Shown: positions 18,746-27,776, numbered from the stretch's first letter. The stretch: 64,000 nucleotides of DNA from Chryseobacterium mulctrae (GCF_006175945.1 NZ_VAJL01000001.1:1798001-1862000); one strand, 5' to 3'. Made by a program: numbers and translations. The notes: a model not told the origin generated them from the sequence alone.

Positions 18746-19486
18746 ATGAAACTATATTGCATCTTATTATTTCTATTGATGCTGATTAATTGCAATAAAG
18801 AACCCAAAGTTTTTGAATTCACCACAGATACTGTTGATAAAAATATTGTACAAGAATTAAAACAAATAACAAACAGGAAACCTTACGGCTTACTTTTCCA
18901 AGATGAAAAATATGAAGTCTGGAATAGCTGTTCCGGAGAATGGGGTGGAACAATTTATTTTAAAAATAAAAACAATGGAGAAATTCGTTATGCACAATCC
19001 ACCTGCGCAGTTTCAGTAAATAAAATTGGTGATAAATATTACATTTCAAACGTATCTACTCACTTGTATGAAAGATCCTCTATCTTGGAAATCATAAATC
19101 CTGAGAAAATGGAATTGACTTTAAAATTACCACCTTTTCATCCTGAAATTATAACAAGAGAATATGAAACTCAAAGCAATTTAGGAATAAAGACAATTGC
19201 AGATTCTACAGGTGTATCTATTTTAACAAGCTTTGTATATAAGGATAATTTATATTCAATCATAAAAAACTACAAAAACGACTTAATAACTATTTCAAAA
19301 GTTGAGAACAATAAATTCAAAACAATACAAACATTGGATGGATTAATTTTAAATGATTCCCCACATATTGTAAAAGAATCGGAAAACCATCAAAAACTTT
19401 ATTTTCAACATCCTAAAAGTGGTATTTTAGATGTAAAAGACAACAAAATAAAATTTACATTTTACAAAAAACAATTGAAAATATAA
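18746..19486 (+). CDS. Lipoprotein of unknown function
   Basis: A 246-residue protein from the ATG at 18746, which gives the lipoprotein signal MKLYCILLFLLMLINCNKE (Cys16). The longer in-frame ATG at 18707 would overlap the previous gene and put 13 polar residues ahead of the signal. The mature part has WNSCSGEWGGTIYFKNK near 65 and is rich in beta-strand-like alternations, which may indicate a beta-propeller or sandwich, but no family is recognised. Codon use is AT-richer than in the neighbours. Confidence 0.72.
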   Translation: MKLYCILLFLLMLINCNKEPKVFEFTTDTVDKNIVQELKQITNRKPYGLLFQDEKYEVWNSCSGEWGGTIYFKNKNNGEIRYAQSTCAVSVNKIGDKYYISNVSTHLYERSSILEIINPEKMELTLKLPPFHPEIITREYETQSNLGIKTIADSTGVSILTSFVYKDNLYSIIKNYKNDLITISKVENNKFKTIQTLDGLILNDSPHIVKESENHQKLYFQHPKSGILDVKDNKIKFTFYKKQLKI

Positions 19487-19552
19487 TCTCGTAAATCTTT
19501 GAGTTATTTCTAATCTAACCTCGCAGACAATAGCAATTATAATTCTCTAATA

Positions 19553-20431
19553 ATGAAAAAAAAATATAACACAAAAGTTCAAATACATTTCATTTTATGC
19601 ATCCTTACCACTTTATTATTTTCATGTGAAACAAAATCACAAAAAAGCGATAGCACATATTTGAATGAAAAGCAGCATTTTCATTCAAAATTAATTAAAA
19701 AAGAAAAAGCACCTCAAGAATACGAAGACTTAGTAAGCACAAAAGATCTATTAAAAGTAGAATATCTTTCAAATGGAATTAATTTGAAAGCATTAATTGT
19801 CAAAAAAAATCTAGATTCAACGAAGCGAAAACCTATCCTTGTCTATTTACACGGAGGTTTTGCATTGGGAGAACAAGATTTATTAGACTGTCAAGTTTTC
19901 ACAAAGCAAGGTTACATCGTATTTGCTCCAAGTTATAGAGGTGAAAATGGAAATGGTGGAAACTTTGAATTATTTCAAGGAGAAGTTGATGATGCAAAGG
20001 AAGCAATAAAATGGATAGCAAAACAACCATTTGCAGACAGTACTAAAATATATGTATTTGGACACAGTATTGGCGGAGGAATATCTTCATTGCTGTCTTT
20101 AGAAAACAATGTTCCAATTGCAAAAAGCGGAAGTAGCGGCGGTTTATATACACAAGATTTTTATGGTTGGGAAGACATAATTCCTTTTGATAATAAAAAT
20201 CCATTAGAAGGTAAAATGCGTGTTTTAGTAGAAAACATTCCTTCGATGCAGATTAATCATTATGCTCTTGTCGGGAAAGAAGATGAGGGATTATATGATC
20301 TAAAAGATGAACTTAACGCTATATCACGTAATTCAAAATTAAAACTTATTTATGTTGATGGAGATCATTTCACAAGTTTAGAACCAGCAATGAAAAAGTT
20401 TATTGAAATAATAAATAACGAGAAAAAATAA
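19553..20431 (+). CDS. Alpha/beta hydrolase lipoprotein
   Basis: A 292-residue protein with a lipoprotein signal (LLFSC, Cys25). The hydrolase core starts near 90 with LVYLHGGFALGEQDLL (oxyanion hole HGG). The nucleophile elbow is GHSIGGG (Ser near 173), a candidate acid is in LVGKEDEGLYD, and the catalytic His is in DGDHFTS near the C-terminus. This fits the dienelactone-hydrolase/prolyl-oligopeptidase-like branch; the substrate cannot be told. Its low GC resembles the preceding lipoprotein. Confidence 0.85.
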   Translation: MKKKYNTKVQIHFILCILTTLLFSCETKSQKSDSTYLNEKQHFHSKLIKKEKAPQEYEDLVSTKDLLKVEYLSNGINLKALIVKKNLDSTKRKPILVYLHGGFALGEQDLLDCQVFTKQGYIVFAPSYRGENGNGGNFELFQGEVDDAKEAIKWIAKQPFADSTKIYVFGHSIGGGISSLLSLENNVPIAKSGSSGGLYTQDFYGWEDIIPFDNKNPLEGKMRVLVENIPSMQINHYALVGKEDEGLYDLKDELNAISRNSKLKLIYVDGDHFTSLEPAMKKFIEIINNEKK

Positions 20432-20570
20432 GATTGAAACGAAAAAAGCATTACTCAAAACTGGAATGGATAAATTCAGCTCAACCATACAACTTCCATC
20501 TTACAAATTAAAAAACATTGAACAATATCCAAGTCTATTTCCCTTATCTTTTTTAAGTTAACTAATCCAA

Positions 20571-20670
20571 ATGAAAATCATAGAAGAAGTCTTAAAAATT
20601 AAACAAAATTATTTTCCGAGCTAGATAAAACATTGAGGTTTCCCATAAAGAAAATCTTTTTTTGTTTTTG
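20571..20670 (+). pseudogene. Possible remnant of a coding sequence
   Basis: An ATG at 20571 opens MKIIEEVLKIKQNYFPS followed by a stop at 20622. A one-base shift at the Pro codon would continue with ELDKTLRFPIKK, which reads like protein, up to about 20665 just ahead of rmuC. This may be the decayed 5' end of a gene. No family is recognised and chance is possible. Confidence 0.25.
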
Positions 20671-20682
20671 TAATTTTGAAAA

Positions 20683-22173
20683 ATGGAAATCACTTATCTC
20701 ATCATTGGATGTTTTGCCGGAGGAATTATCGGCGCTATTTTGATTTATTTTGTTTTGAAATCGTCTATGGTTTCAAGAAGTTCTTATGATGAATTGAATT
20801 ATTTACATATTAAAACTAAAGCTGATTTAGAAAATTTGAATCTGAAAATTCAGGATTTAGATCAAATTATCAAAAATGAAAAAGATTTAAATCTTCAACA
20901 ATCTGATTTATTGAATGATCTTAAAAATGAGTTCTCCAAAATTTCAGCAGAAAACACTTTTCTCCAAACACAATTTGATGAACAAAAATTTTTAAATCAA
21001 AAACAAAACGCTCAAATTGAGTTGATTTTGAATGAAAAACAACATTTGTATGCTAAAAATTCAGAATTATCTGCTCAAAATGAAGGTCTACAAAAATCTT
21101 TAGAAACTCAGAAAGAAGAGATTAAAAAAATTCAGGAAGAAGGAAAACTGCAATTTGAAAATTTGGCGAACAAAATTCTAGAAGAAAAAACAGAAAAATT
21201 CACAACTGTCAATCAAAATAATCTTAAAAATATCCTTGAACCTTTTCAGGAGAAAATCAACGATTTAAAAAACAAGGTCAACGAAGCTTATGAAAAGGAA
21301 AATAAAGAACGTTTTTCTCTGGCTGAAAAAGTGAAAGAATTGGCTTTGCTCAACCAACAAATTTCGGAAGATGCTAAAAAACTGACCAAAGCTCTGAAAG
21401 GTGAAAGCAAAACTCAGGGAAATTGGGGCGAAATGATTCTGGAAAGTATTTTAGAAAAATCAGGATTGGTAAAAGGAAGAGAATATTTCCTGGAGCACGA
21501 ACTGAAAGATGAAGATAATAAAGCTTTGTTTTCAGAGTTTTCGGGTAAAAAAATGCGCCCTGATGCGGTTGTAAAATATCCCGACGAAAGAAATGTGATC
21601 ATCGATTCTAAAGTTTCTTTGACCGCCTTTACAGAATTGGTAGACGAAACAGATTCAGACATTTATCAAATTAAAGTCAACCAACATTTATCTTCTATTA
21701 AAACTCACATCAGCCAATTGAGTCAAAAAGCGTATGACGATTACGGAAAATCTTTAGACTTTGTCATGATGTTTATTCCGAGCGAACCGGCTTATATTGC
21801 TGCAATGCAAGCTGATCAAAATCTTTGGAATTTTGCTTATGAGAAAAGAATTTTACTTTTAAATCCGAGCAACCTGATTACTTCATTAAAACTCATTGCT
21901 GATCTTTGGAAAAGAGAATATCAGAACAGAAATTCTATGGAAATTGCTGAGCGTGGTGCTAAATTATACGACAAATTCGCAGGTTTTGTAGAAAACCTTG
22001 AAAAGGTTGGAAAAAATTTAGACTTAGCAAAAAATGTTTACAATGATGCTTACAAGCAACTATATACAGGAAATGACAACTTAATTGTCCAGACTCAGAA
22101 ACTAAAATCTTTAGGAATTAAAAATAAAAAAGAGCTTCCACAAAGCTTGATCGGAAATATAAGTGATGAATAA
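20683..22173 (+). CDS. rmuC: DNA recombination protein RmuC
   Basis: A 496-residue protein with one N-terminal membrane segment (about residues 4-24), a long coiled coil (about 30-230) and the RmuC nuclease-like domain (about 230-450). The domain contains GNWGEMILESILEKSGL, MRPDAVVKYPDERNVIIDSKVSL and DFVMMFIPSEPAYIAAM. RmuC affects DNA rearrangement at inverted repeats, and its core resembles restriction-endonuclease folds. Length is normal. It stands alone on the plus strand after a 250-base spacer. Confidence 0.95.
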   Translation: MEITYLIIGCFAGGIIGAILIYFVLKSSMVSRSSYDELNYLHIKTKADLENLNLKIQDLDQIIKNEKDLNLQQSDLLNDLKNEFSKISAENTFLQTQFDEQKFLNQKQNAQIELILNEKQHLYAKNSELSAQNEGLQKSLETQKEEIKKIQEEGKLQFENLANKILEEKTEKFTTVNQNNLKNILEPFQEKINDLKNKVNEAYEKENKERFSLAEKVKELALLNQQISEDAKKLTKALKGESKTQGNWGEMILESILEKSGLVKGREYFLEHELKDEDNKALFSEFSGKKMRPDAVVKYPDERNVIIDSKVSLTAFTELVDETDSDIYQIKVNQHLSSIKTHISQLSQKAYDDYGKSLDFVMMFIPSEPAYIAAMQADQNLWNFAYEKRILLLNPSNLITSLKLIADLWKREYQNRNSMEIAERGAKLYDKFAGFVENLEKVGKNLDLAKNVYNDAYKQLYTGNDNLIVQTQKLKSLGIKNKKELPQSLIGNISDE

Positions 22174-22331
22174 ATAAACGTGAATAGTGAATAGTCAATT
22201 CACTTCGTTTGTCAATTTTAAACTCTTTTGTAAAGCAAAATTTACAATTGAGAATTGATTTTTAATCAAATACACTAAATTATATAACTAATCTTCCGCC
22301 AATGAATGATTGATAAGTCTGATGTAAATCT

Positions 22332-22339
22332 TATTTTTG
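22332..22339 (+). promoter_or_regulatory. -7 promoter box of the TrmH-type gene
   Basis: TATTTTTG fits TAnnTTTG. Transcription would start near 22345, downstream of the longest possible ATG at 22306, which supports the start at 22366. Confidence 0.5.
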
Positions 22340-22365
22340 CATCAATTATCAATCATTCCCCATTT

Positions 22366-23133
22366 ATGATCATCGAGAGTTTTCAAAACGAAAAGATAAA
22401 ACACATTACCAAACTTCTTACAGACAACCGTTTTCGTAAAAAATCGGAAGTTTTTGTAGTAGAAGGACAACAGGAAAACGAAAGAGCTCAGAAATACAAT
22501 TTTGAAGCTGTAGAATTCTATATCTGTGAAAACATTTTCAAAGGAAATACTCCTAAAAAGAAAATTCATTTAGTGAGTGATAAAGTCTATGAAAAAATTG
22601 CTTATCGAGGGACTTCAGAAGGAATTATTGGAGTTTATAAAACCAAAGAATCTCATTTAAACAACTTTCAACCAAAAGAAAATTCAACGGTAATCATCGT
22701 AGAAGGTGTTGAAAAACCAGGAAACTTAGGTGCAATCTTAAGAAGCTGCGAAGCTTTCGGAATTGATGCTTTAATTGTTGCCGATGGAAAAACAGATTTT
22801 TATAATCCTAATGTAATTCGATCTAGTGTTGGATGCCTTTTTGGAATGGAAGTTTTTCAGGCAGACAATAACGAAGTCTATGAATTTTTAAAGAAAAACA
22901 ACTTCAACATATATACAACCATTATGGATGAGACTTCCAAAGATATGTTTGAAAGAGATTTCACAAAACGTTCGGCGGTCTTATTTGGTACAGAGCATTC
23001 AGGGTTGAGTGATTTCTGGTATGGTAAAGGTCAAAATACATTAATACCGATGACCGGAAGTATTGACTCTTTAAATTTGAGTAATGCTGTAGCGATTACA
23101 TGTTATGAAGCTTTAAGACAGAAAAAGTCTTAG
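22366..23133 (+). CDS. TrmH/SpoU-family RNA 2'-O-methyltransferase
   Basis: A 255-residue SPOUT methyltransferase. An N-terminal L30e-like substrate-binding part holds FVVEGQQENERA. The catalytic domain then shows motif 1 NLGAILRSCEAFGIDALIV with its key Arg and Asn, motif 2 LFGTEHSGLS and motif 3 IPMTGSIDSLNLSNAVAI, which together form the SAM-binding trefoil knot. It methylates the ribose of an rRNA or tRNA nucleotide; the target cannot be told from sequence. The start is set by the -7 box at 22332-22339. Confidence 0.92.
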   Translation: MIIESFQNEKIKHITKLLTDNRFRKKSEVFVVEGQQENERAQKYNFEAVEFYICENIFKGNTPKKKIHLVSDKVYEKIAYRGTSEGIIGVYKTKESHLNNFQPKENSTVIIVEGVEKPGNLGAILRSCEAFGIDALIVADGKTDFYNPNVIRSSVGCLFGMEVFQADNNEVYEFLKKNNFNIYTTIMDETSKDMFERDFTKRSAVLFGTEHSGLSDFWYGKGQNTLIPMTGSIDSLNLSNAVAITCYEALRQKKS

Positions 23134-23159
23134 TTGTTTTTTTAATAGTAAGACCTAAA

Positions 23160-23192
23160 AAAACCGTCTCGCTGAGCGAAACGGTTCTTTTA
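23160..23192 (+). terminator. Intrinsic terminator
   Basis: AACCGT/ACGGTT closes a stem around TCGCT/AGCGA (23163-23186), followed by a T-rich run (TTCTTTTATTTT). It ends the TrmH-type gene. The convergent small lipoprotein gene ends at 23210. Confidence 0.75.
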
Positions 23193-23209
23193 TTTTAAGT
23201 CGGAGCTGA

Positions 23210-23467
23210 TTAGTGTTTAGCTTCTTCTTTCTTAGCTTCACCTTTAACTGCTTCAGTAGCAACTTTAGCGTCAGCTTTGATAGAATCAGTAGCAACTTCT
23301 GCATTAGTTTTGATAGAATCAACAGCAGCATCTTTAGTAGAATCGATAGCAGTAACTACTGAATCTTTGTTAGCTTCGATTGAATCAGTAGAAGTTGTAG
23401 CTTCACCTTTTTTACAAGCAACTAAAGAGATTGCAGCGATAGCAGCTACGAATAATGACTTTTTCAT
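23210..23467 (-). CDS. Small Ala/Lys/Asp-rich lipoprotein
   Basis: An 85-residue protein with a lipoprotein signal (SLVAC, Cys18). The mature part is a run of related 11-15 residue units rich in Ala, Asp, Lys and Thr (DSVVTAIDSTKDAAVDSIK, then TNAEVATDSIKADAKVA), predicted as one long amphipathic helix. Such proteins are often abundant envelope spacers or coiled coils, but the function is unknown. It is monocistronic. Confidence 0.8.
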   Translation of the reverse strand: MKKSLFVAAIAAISLVACKKGEATTSTDSIEANKDSVVTAIDSTKDAAVDSIKTNAEVATDSIKADAKVATEAVKGEAKKEEAKH

Positions 23468-23651
23468 AATAAATTAAATTTAATTTTGTTAATATTGTTT
23501 TTTAAATCTTTTTCTCTGTTCGGTTATTTGAACAAGACAAAGGTATAGCAGATATGAAATTTGTTTATGAAAAATAATTGTAATAACTTTGTAAAATAGT
23601 TTTACAAATAACAAATACTGATAATCAATAATTTAACTACTTTTTTATAAA

Positions 23652-24818
23652 GTGACAGATTTAGACCTCTTACATTTTGAGCAGCTCAAAAAGGACGTTC
23701 AAGCTCAATATTTGAAAGAATACACCCCTTCTTATGATGAAATATCTAAGTGGAAGGGGATTGATATTATATATTTTCAGGAAGACCTTAGGAAAAAGGC
23801 CAAAGGAAACATCAGTGAAAAATCTTTTTACACCTATTTTAAATCTTCTCCGGTTTCAAAATTACCTCGTATTGATATGCTTAATTTATTGAGTATCTAT
23901 GCGGGTTACGACTCATGGTATGATTTTAAAAAGAACCATCTTTTCGCAGGAGAATTATTAAGTGATGAGAAAGATTTGAGTGATGATGAACTGAAAGAAT
24001 TAGAAAAAACAGTTTCAAGTGCATTAAATTTACCTAAAACCGAAGAAGAGCCTAAAAAAACAGTATTTAATAACGAAGAAAACACCGTTTTACAAGAAAA
24101 GAATACTGAAAATCAAATAATTGAAAAAAAACAAACTATTTTAGAATCTTCTAAAATATCAGAAATAAAACCACCGAAAAAGAACTACCAAAGAACTGCA
24201 TGGATTGCTGCGGCATCAGTTTTTGTTATTTTATTGGGACTTTTAGGTTTTAAGGATGAAATTTTTCAAAAAACTTATAAGTATTGTTTTACGGATGCCG
24301 ACAGAAATCTAAATGTTCAGCGTGATATTGAAATTAAAGTTATTAAAGAAAACGAATCTCCTATTTTATACAGAATTAAACCAGGAGAATGTTTCATCTA
24401 TCCAACAAAGGATAAAACTTTGAAAATGCAAATCAGTTCGACGGTTTATGAAGATCTTGAAGTCAACAGAAATCTTGAGAATGCACCTGAAGAAGAAACG
24501 ATAGAGCTGAAACCCGATGACTATAAGATGGCGCTCTATTATTTCTCTATAAAAGATATTAACGGAGAAAATTCTGAACAGCTCATCAAACAGAAAAGAA
24601 AACAGCTGGAAAACCTCATCAGCAACACAGCTACCATAACGCAGGTTTATGACAGTGATATCTACGGTCTTGAAACTCTAGACAAGCAGGATTATATCAC
24701 TTTGGTGACTACACCTACCACTTCATTAAAAAACCTGAACGTTATTGAAATGAAAAAAGATAAAGGAAAAATAGTATCTATCAAATTTAAAATCTCAAAC
24801 CATGAAAACAATAAATAA
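23652..24818 (+). CDS. Membrane-anchored protein of unknown function
   Basis: A 388-residue protein with a GTG start at 23652. The N-terminal 95 residues form a compact, soluble, helix-rich domain (LRKKAKGNISEKSFYTYFKSS and LLSIYAGYDSWYDFKKNH). A low-complexity linker follows to about 175, then a single membrane segment (WIAAASVFVILLGLLGF, about 180-198) and a C-terminal part of about 185 residues that is probably periplasmic. The layout (cytoplasmic sensor or DNA-binding-like head, TM, periplasmic tail) is like that of transmembrane regulators. No family is recognised. It overlaps the next lipoprotein gene by 17 bases. Confidence 0.78.
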   Translation: MTDLDLLHFEQLKKDVQAQYLKEYTPSYDEISKWKGIDIIYFQEDLRKKAKGNISEKSFYTYFKSSPVSKLPRIDMLNLLSIYAGYDSWYDFKKNHLFAGELLSDEKDLSDDELKELEKTVSSALNLPKTEEEPKKTVFNNEENTVLQEKNTENQIIEKKQTILESSKISEIKPPKKNYQRTAWIAAASVFVILLGLLGFKDEIFQKTYKYCFTDADRNLNVQRDIEIKVIKENESPILYRIKPGECFIYPTKDKTLKMQISSTVYEDLEVNRNLENAPEEETIELKPDDYKMALYYFSIKDINGENSEQLIKQKRKQLENLISNTATITQVYDSDIYGLETLDKQDYITLVTTPTTSLKNLNVIEMKKDKGKIVSIKFKISNHENNK

Positions 24819-25383
24819 CTTTTTGTTTTTGACGATACTTCTTGGCGTCATCATGATTGCCTGTACAAAAAAAGAAGAAAACAACAACATAAGTGATCTT
24901 GAAAAGCTAAGAAACACAAACAATATCAATGTACAAATGGACAGTACACAAGCCATTAACTCTATTACTTTACAAAAAGTACAAGACGTGCTTGATCTGT
25001 CTACTCTTTATCTTTCCGGAAATAAAAAGACTGAAATAGATACTGCTATTTATTCAAAAATTGAGAAGTATTTTCAGAAATCAGATTCTACAACTTTCCA
25101 AGGACTATTTAAAGAACTTGAAAGTTTGAAGGTGAAAAAGGTGAAAGTAAGCCACATTAATGTTTTCAAAAAAATAAACGATAAAGACACTTTAGATTTC
25201 GCAAAATTTAATGTGGAATATATTGGCGACAAAAATAAATCAATAGGAAATTTTGAAAGAAGTGCACAATACACCCTTGTTTCTAAAGCCACAGAAAAAA
25301 ATAAAGAATTTAAATTTTATTTTATTAAATTCTATTCAGACTTGCTGGAAAAAGACAGCACTTCAGTAGGCGTAACCAGATAA
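24802..25383 (+). CDS. Lipoprotein of unknown function
   Basis: A 193-residue protein with a signal ending in the lipobox MIAC (Cys21). The mature part is lysine- and serine-rich with a mixed alpha-beta pattern, and no family is recognised. It starts inside the 3' end of the preceding membrane-protein gene (17-base overlap), so the two are cotranslated and probably interact across the periplasm. Its own 3' end overlaps the convergent cyclo-ligase gene by 52 bases. Confidence 0.75.
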   Translation: MKTINNFLFLTILLGVIMIACTKKEENNNISDLEKLRNTNNINVQMDSTQAINSITLQKVQDVLDLSTLYLSGNKKTEIDTAIYSKIEKYFQKSDSTTFQGLFKELESLKVKKVKVSHINVFKKINDKDTLDFAKFNVEYIGDKNKSIGNFERSAQYTLVSKATEKNKEFKFYFIKFYSDLLEKDSTSVGVTR

Positions 25384-25907
25384 TCTAGGGGAATATCATT
25401 TTCCCAGACATCATCAATCATATCATCGGGGTTAAAATAATTAACTCCGATTTTTTTTGAATCTTTTGAAATATTTTCAAAGAATTGATCATAAAATCCC
25501 TTTCCATACCCTACCCTGTTTCCTTTAAAATCACAATAAAGCAAAGGAGTAATCACAAAATCGAAATCTAAAACTTCTGAATCTTCGTTTGAAACAGGTT
25601 CAGAAATTCCCCAATTATTGGTTTCAAATTGAGTGTCAGAGAAAATTTCAACAGAAATCAATTTTGCATCAACGATTTTAGGAACAAAAACTTTGATATT
25701 TCGGCTTAAAAAGTAATCAATAAAAATCTGGGTATTAATTTCTTTAAACTTTTCAATCGGAATGAAAATATGGATTTTTTGATCAGAAACAGGTTTAAAA
25801 TAATCGATGAAATTTTGAAAAATTCTTTTAGAAAAAAGAGAAATTTCATCTTTTGACAGATTATTTCTTTTTTCAAGATATATTTTTCTGAGTTCTGATT
25901 TTTTCAT
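25332..25907 (-). CDS. 5-formyltetrahydrofolate cyclo-ligase
   Basis: A 191-residue enzyme from the ATG at 25905-25907. It converts 5-formyl-THF to 5,10-methenyl-THF with ATP. The N-terminal KKSELRKIYLEKRNNLS holds the basic ATP-binding helix, and the C-terminal GNRVGYGKGFYDQFF is the family signature. Length is normal. A longer ORF with 22 more residues exists but begins in palindromic spacer DNA. The last 52 bases overlap the 3' end of the convergent lipoprotein gene. Confidence 0.93.
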   Translation of the reverse strand: MKKSELRKIYLEKRNNLSKDEISLFSKRIFQNFIDYFKPVSDQKIHIFIPIEKFKEINTQIFIDYFLSRNIKVFVPKIVDAKLISVEIFSDTQFETNNWGISEPVSNEDSEVLDFDFVITPLLYCDFKGNRVGYGKGFYDQFFENISKDSKKIGVNYFNPDDMIDDVWENDIPLDYLVTPTEVLSFSSKSE

Positions 25908-25954
25908 TTTCAAATTTATAAAAAATAGCATTATACAAAACCATTTTAGAGATA

Positions 25955-25971
25955 GCGCTCCTACGGAGCGC
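25955..25971. repeat. Small palindrome GCGCTCC-TAC-GGAGCGC
   Basis: A perfect 7-bp inverted repeat with a 3-base loop. The same GCGCTCC/GGAGCGC core forms the terminator stem at 26051-26075, and a half-site CCTACGGAG lies at 26010-26018. This looks like a REP-type dispersed palindrome. Confidence 0.55.
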
Positions 25972-26041
25972 AAAGTTTTGTTACATTATGTTTCTACACA
26001 GATAAAAGGCCTACGGAGTTTTCTAATAATATTTAATTCAA

Positions 26042-26075
26042 TAAAAAAAAGGTTGCGCTCCGGAGGAGCGCAACC
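26042..26075 (-). terminator. Intrinsic terminator after trhO
   Basis: GGTTGCGCTCC (26051-26061) and GGAGCGCAACC (26065-26075) form a perfect 11-bp stem with a 3-nt loop. The A-run at 26043-26050 gives a U-tract on the minus strand. Confidence 0.88.
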
Positions 26076-26103
26076 TTTACATCATCATAAATCTGAGGAT
26101 CGA

Positions 26104-27459
26104 CTATCCTAAAATTTTATATATTTTATCTGACAAACGAACTCTGAACGGAAGTTCAAAAGTAATTTGGTCACCTGCTTTTGCTGTTTCGCAAGAACTT
26201 CCATTAACAAATATTTCAGTAATTGTAATTTCCTGTTCTCCTGTTGTTGGGCCAGAGATTAAAACTTTATCTCCAACTGAAACTTCATTATTTTCAATTA
26301 AAAATTGTGCAATTTTTGATTTTGTATAGTAATGTTCAGCTTTTCCAATCAATGTTTTTTTGACTGCAATTTTCTGGCGAATATTTTTAGAATCAACTTT
26401 TGCTAAAGGTTTATTTGGTAAATCTCCTGACTTTTTAAAGGTCAAAGCATCAGACTTTCCTTTTCTGAAAACTTTATTACCAACCTGCAATCCTTTTCTT
26501 AAAGCAACTTGTTCTTCGACCGGCAAGTGTGTTATTTCTAAACATTCTGTAGAACAACAGTTTTCCATCGCCGTTTTACAGTCATCACACTGAATAAACA
26601 ACAAATGACAAGCATCATTAGCACAGTTAGTGTGATTATCACACGGTTTTCCGCATTGGTGACACTGAGAAATAATATCGTCGGTAATTCTTTCTCCTAA
26701 TCGGTGATCAAACACAAAGTTTTTACCAATAAATTTACTTTCAATATTTTCTTCTTTGATTTGACGGGTATATTCAATAATGCCGCCTTCCAATTGAAAA
26801 ACATTTTTAAAACCTTGATGTTTGAAATAAGCACTTGCTTTTTCACAACGGATTCCGCCCGTACAATACATCAAAAGATTTTTATCATCTTTAAAATCCT
26901 GAAGCTGCTCGTTGATAATCGGCAAACTCTCTCTGAAGTTTTCCACATCTGGAGTGATAGCACCTTCAAAATGTCCTACTTCACTTTCGTAATGATTTCT
27001 AAAATCTACTACAATTGTATTGGGATCTTCCAATAAGTTATTAAACTCCTGTGCTTTTAAGTGAATTCCTTTATTGGTCACATCAAAAGTATCATCATTC
27101 AAACCATCGGCAACAATTTTATGTCTTACCTTAATCGTTAATTTCAAGAAAGAATGATTGTCTTGTTCTACTGCAACATTAAGACGAATTCCTTGCATAA
27201 AATCATAGACTTCCAACGTATTTCGAAAATCTTCCAAATGATCTGCAGGAATACTCATTTGAGCATTAATTCCTTCATGGGCAACATAGATACGACCTAA
27301 TGCATCGAGTGCGTTCCAGGCTATAAATAAATCGTCGCGAAATTTTTTGGGATTTTCAATTTTGGCATACGCATAGAAAGACAAAGTAAGGCGTTGCTTA
27401 CCAGCTTCATCAATAAGTTGAGCTCTTTCTTCTGCGCTTAAGGTGTTATACAGTTGCAT
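26104..27459 (-). CDS. trhO: tRNA uridine(34) hydroxylase with extra C-terminal domain
   Basis: A 451-residue protein. Residues about 1-110 are the TrhO N-terminal ferredoxin-like domain. The rhodanese domain (about 130-235) contains the active-site loop MYCTGGIRCEKA. A Cys-rich segment follows (CHQCGKPCDNHTNC, CHLLFIQCDDC, CCSTEC; about 265-310) that can bind zinc. TrhO makes 5-hydroxyuridine at tRNA wobble position 34. Many TrhO proteins end after the Cys-rich segment; here about 100 more residues form a small beta domain (SVGDKVLISGPTTGEQEITI), recalling the C-terminal barrel of U32 peptidase-type tRNA hydroxylases. The function of that part is an inference. Confidence 0.9.
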   Translation of the reverse strand: MQLYNTLSAEERAQLIDEAGKQRLTLSFYAYAKIENPKKFRDDLFIAWNALDALGRIYVAHEGINAQMSIPADHLEDFRNTLEVYDFMQGIRLNVAVEQDNHSFLKLTIKVRHKIVADGLNDDTFDVTNKGIHLKAQEFNNLLEDPNTIVVDFRNHYESEVGHFEGAITPDVENFRESLPIINEQLQDFKDDKNLLMYCTGGIRCEKASAYFKHQGFKNVFQLEGGIIEYTRQIKEENIESKFIGKNFVFDHRLGERITDDIISQCHQCGKPCDNHTNCANDACHLLFIQCDDCKTAMENCCSTECLEITHLPVEEQVALRKGLQVGNKVFRKGKSDALTFKKSGDLPNKPLAKVDSKNIRQKIAVKKTLIGKAEHYYTKSKIAQFLIENNEVSVGDKVLISGPTTGEQEITITEIFVNGSSCETAKAGDQITFELPFRVRLSDKIYKILG

Positions 27460-27776
27460 GCTATAAACGGTTTAAGTGAGAAAATTATTTTTGCAAAGAT
27501 AGTTAATTTTTCAAATGTGGTTGATATGACATAAAGCACCTTCTTATAAGTTACAATTTAACTTTTTGACTGATTTTACAATCTAATAGATGACATTTTG
27601 TCTTTAATAATTTTTTAAGCAGTGTTAAACTCATACGATAATTATTACATAAACTATAAAATGGTATAATTCTCGTTAAATTTTAGTTAAAAATGAAACA
27701 CTTAAGATTATTTACATACATATTTAGCATTAAATTTGTGTAAGATAAAATAACAATCAAACAAAGAAGACATACA
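27460..27776. promoter_or_regulatory. Divergent promoter region between trhO and htrA
   Basis: About 317 AT-rich bases. A TAAATTTG -7 box at 27731-27738 serves htrA, with no clear -33 at the usual distance. CAAAGATA at 27494-27501 is a TATCTTTG -7 box for trhO on the minus strand. No gene or repeat was seen. Confidence 0.5.
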
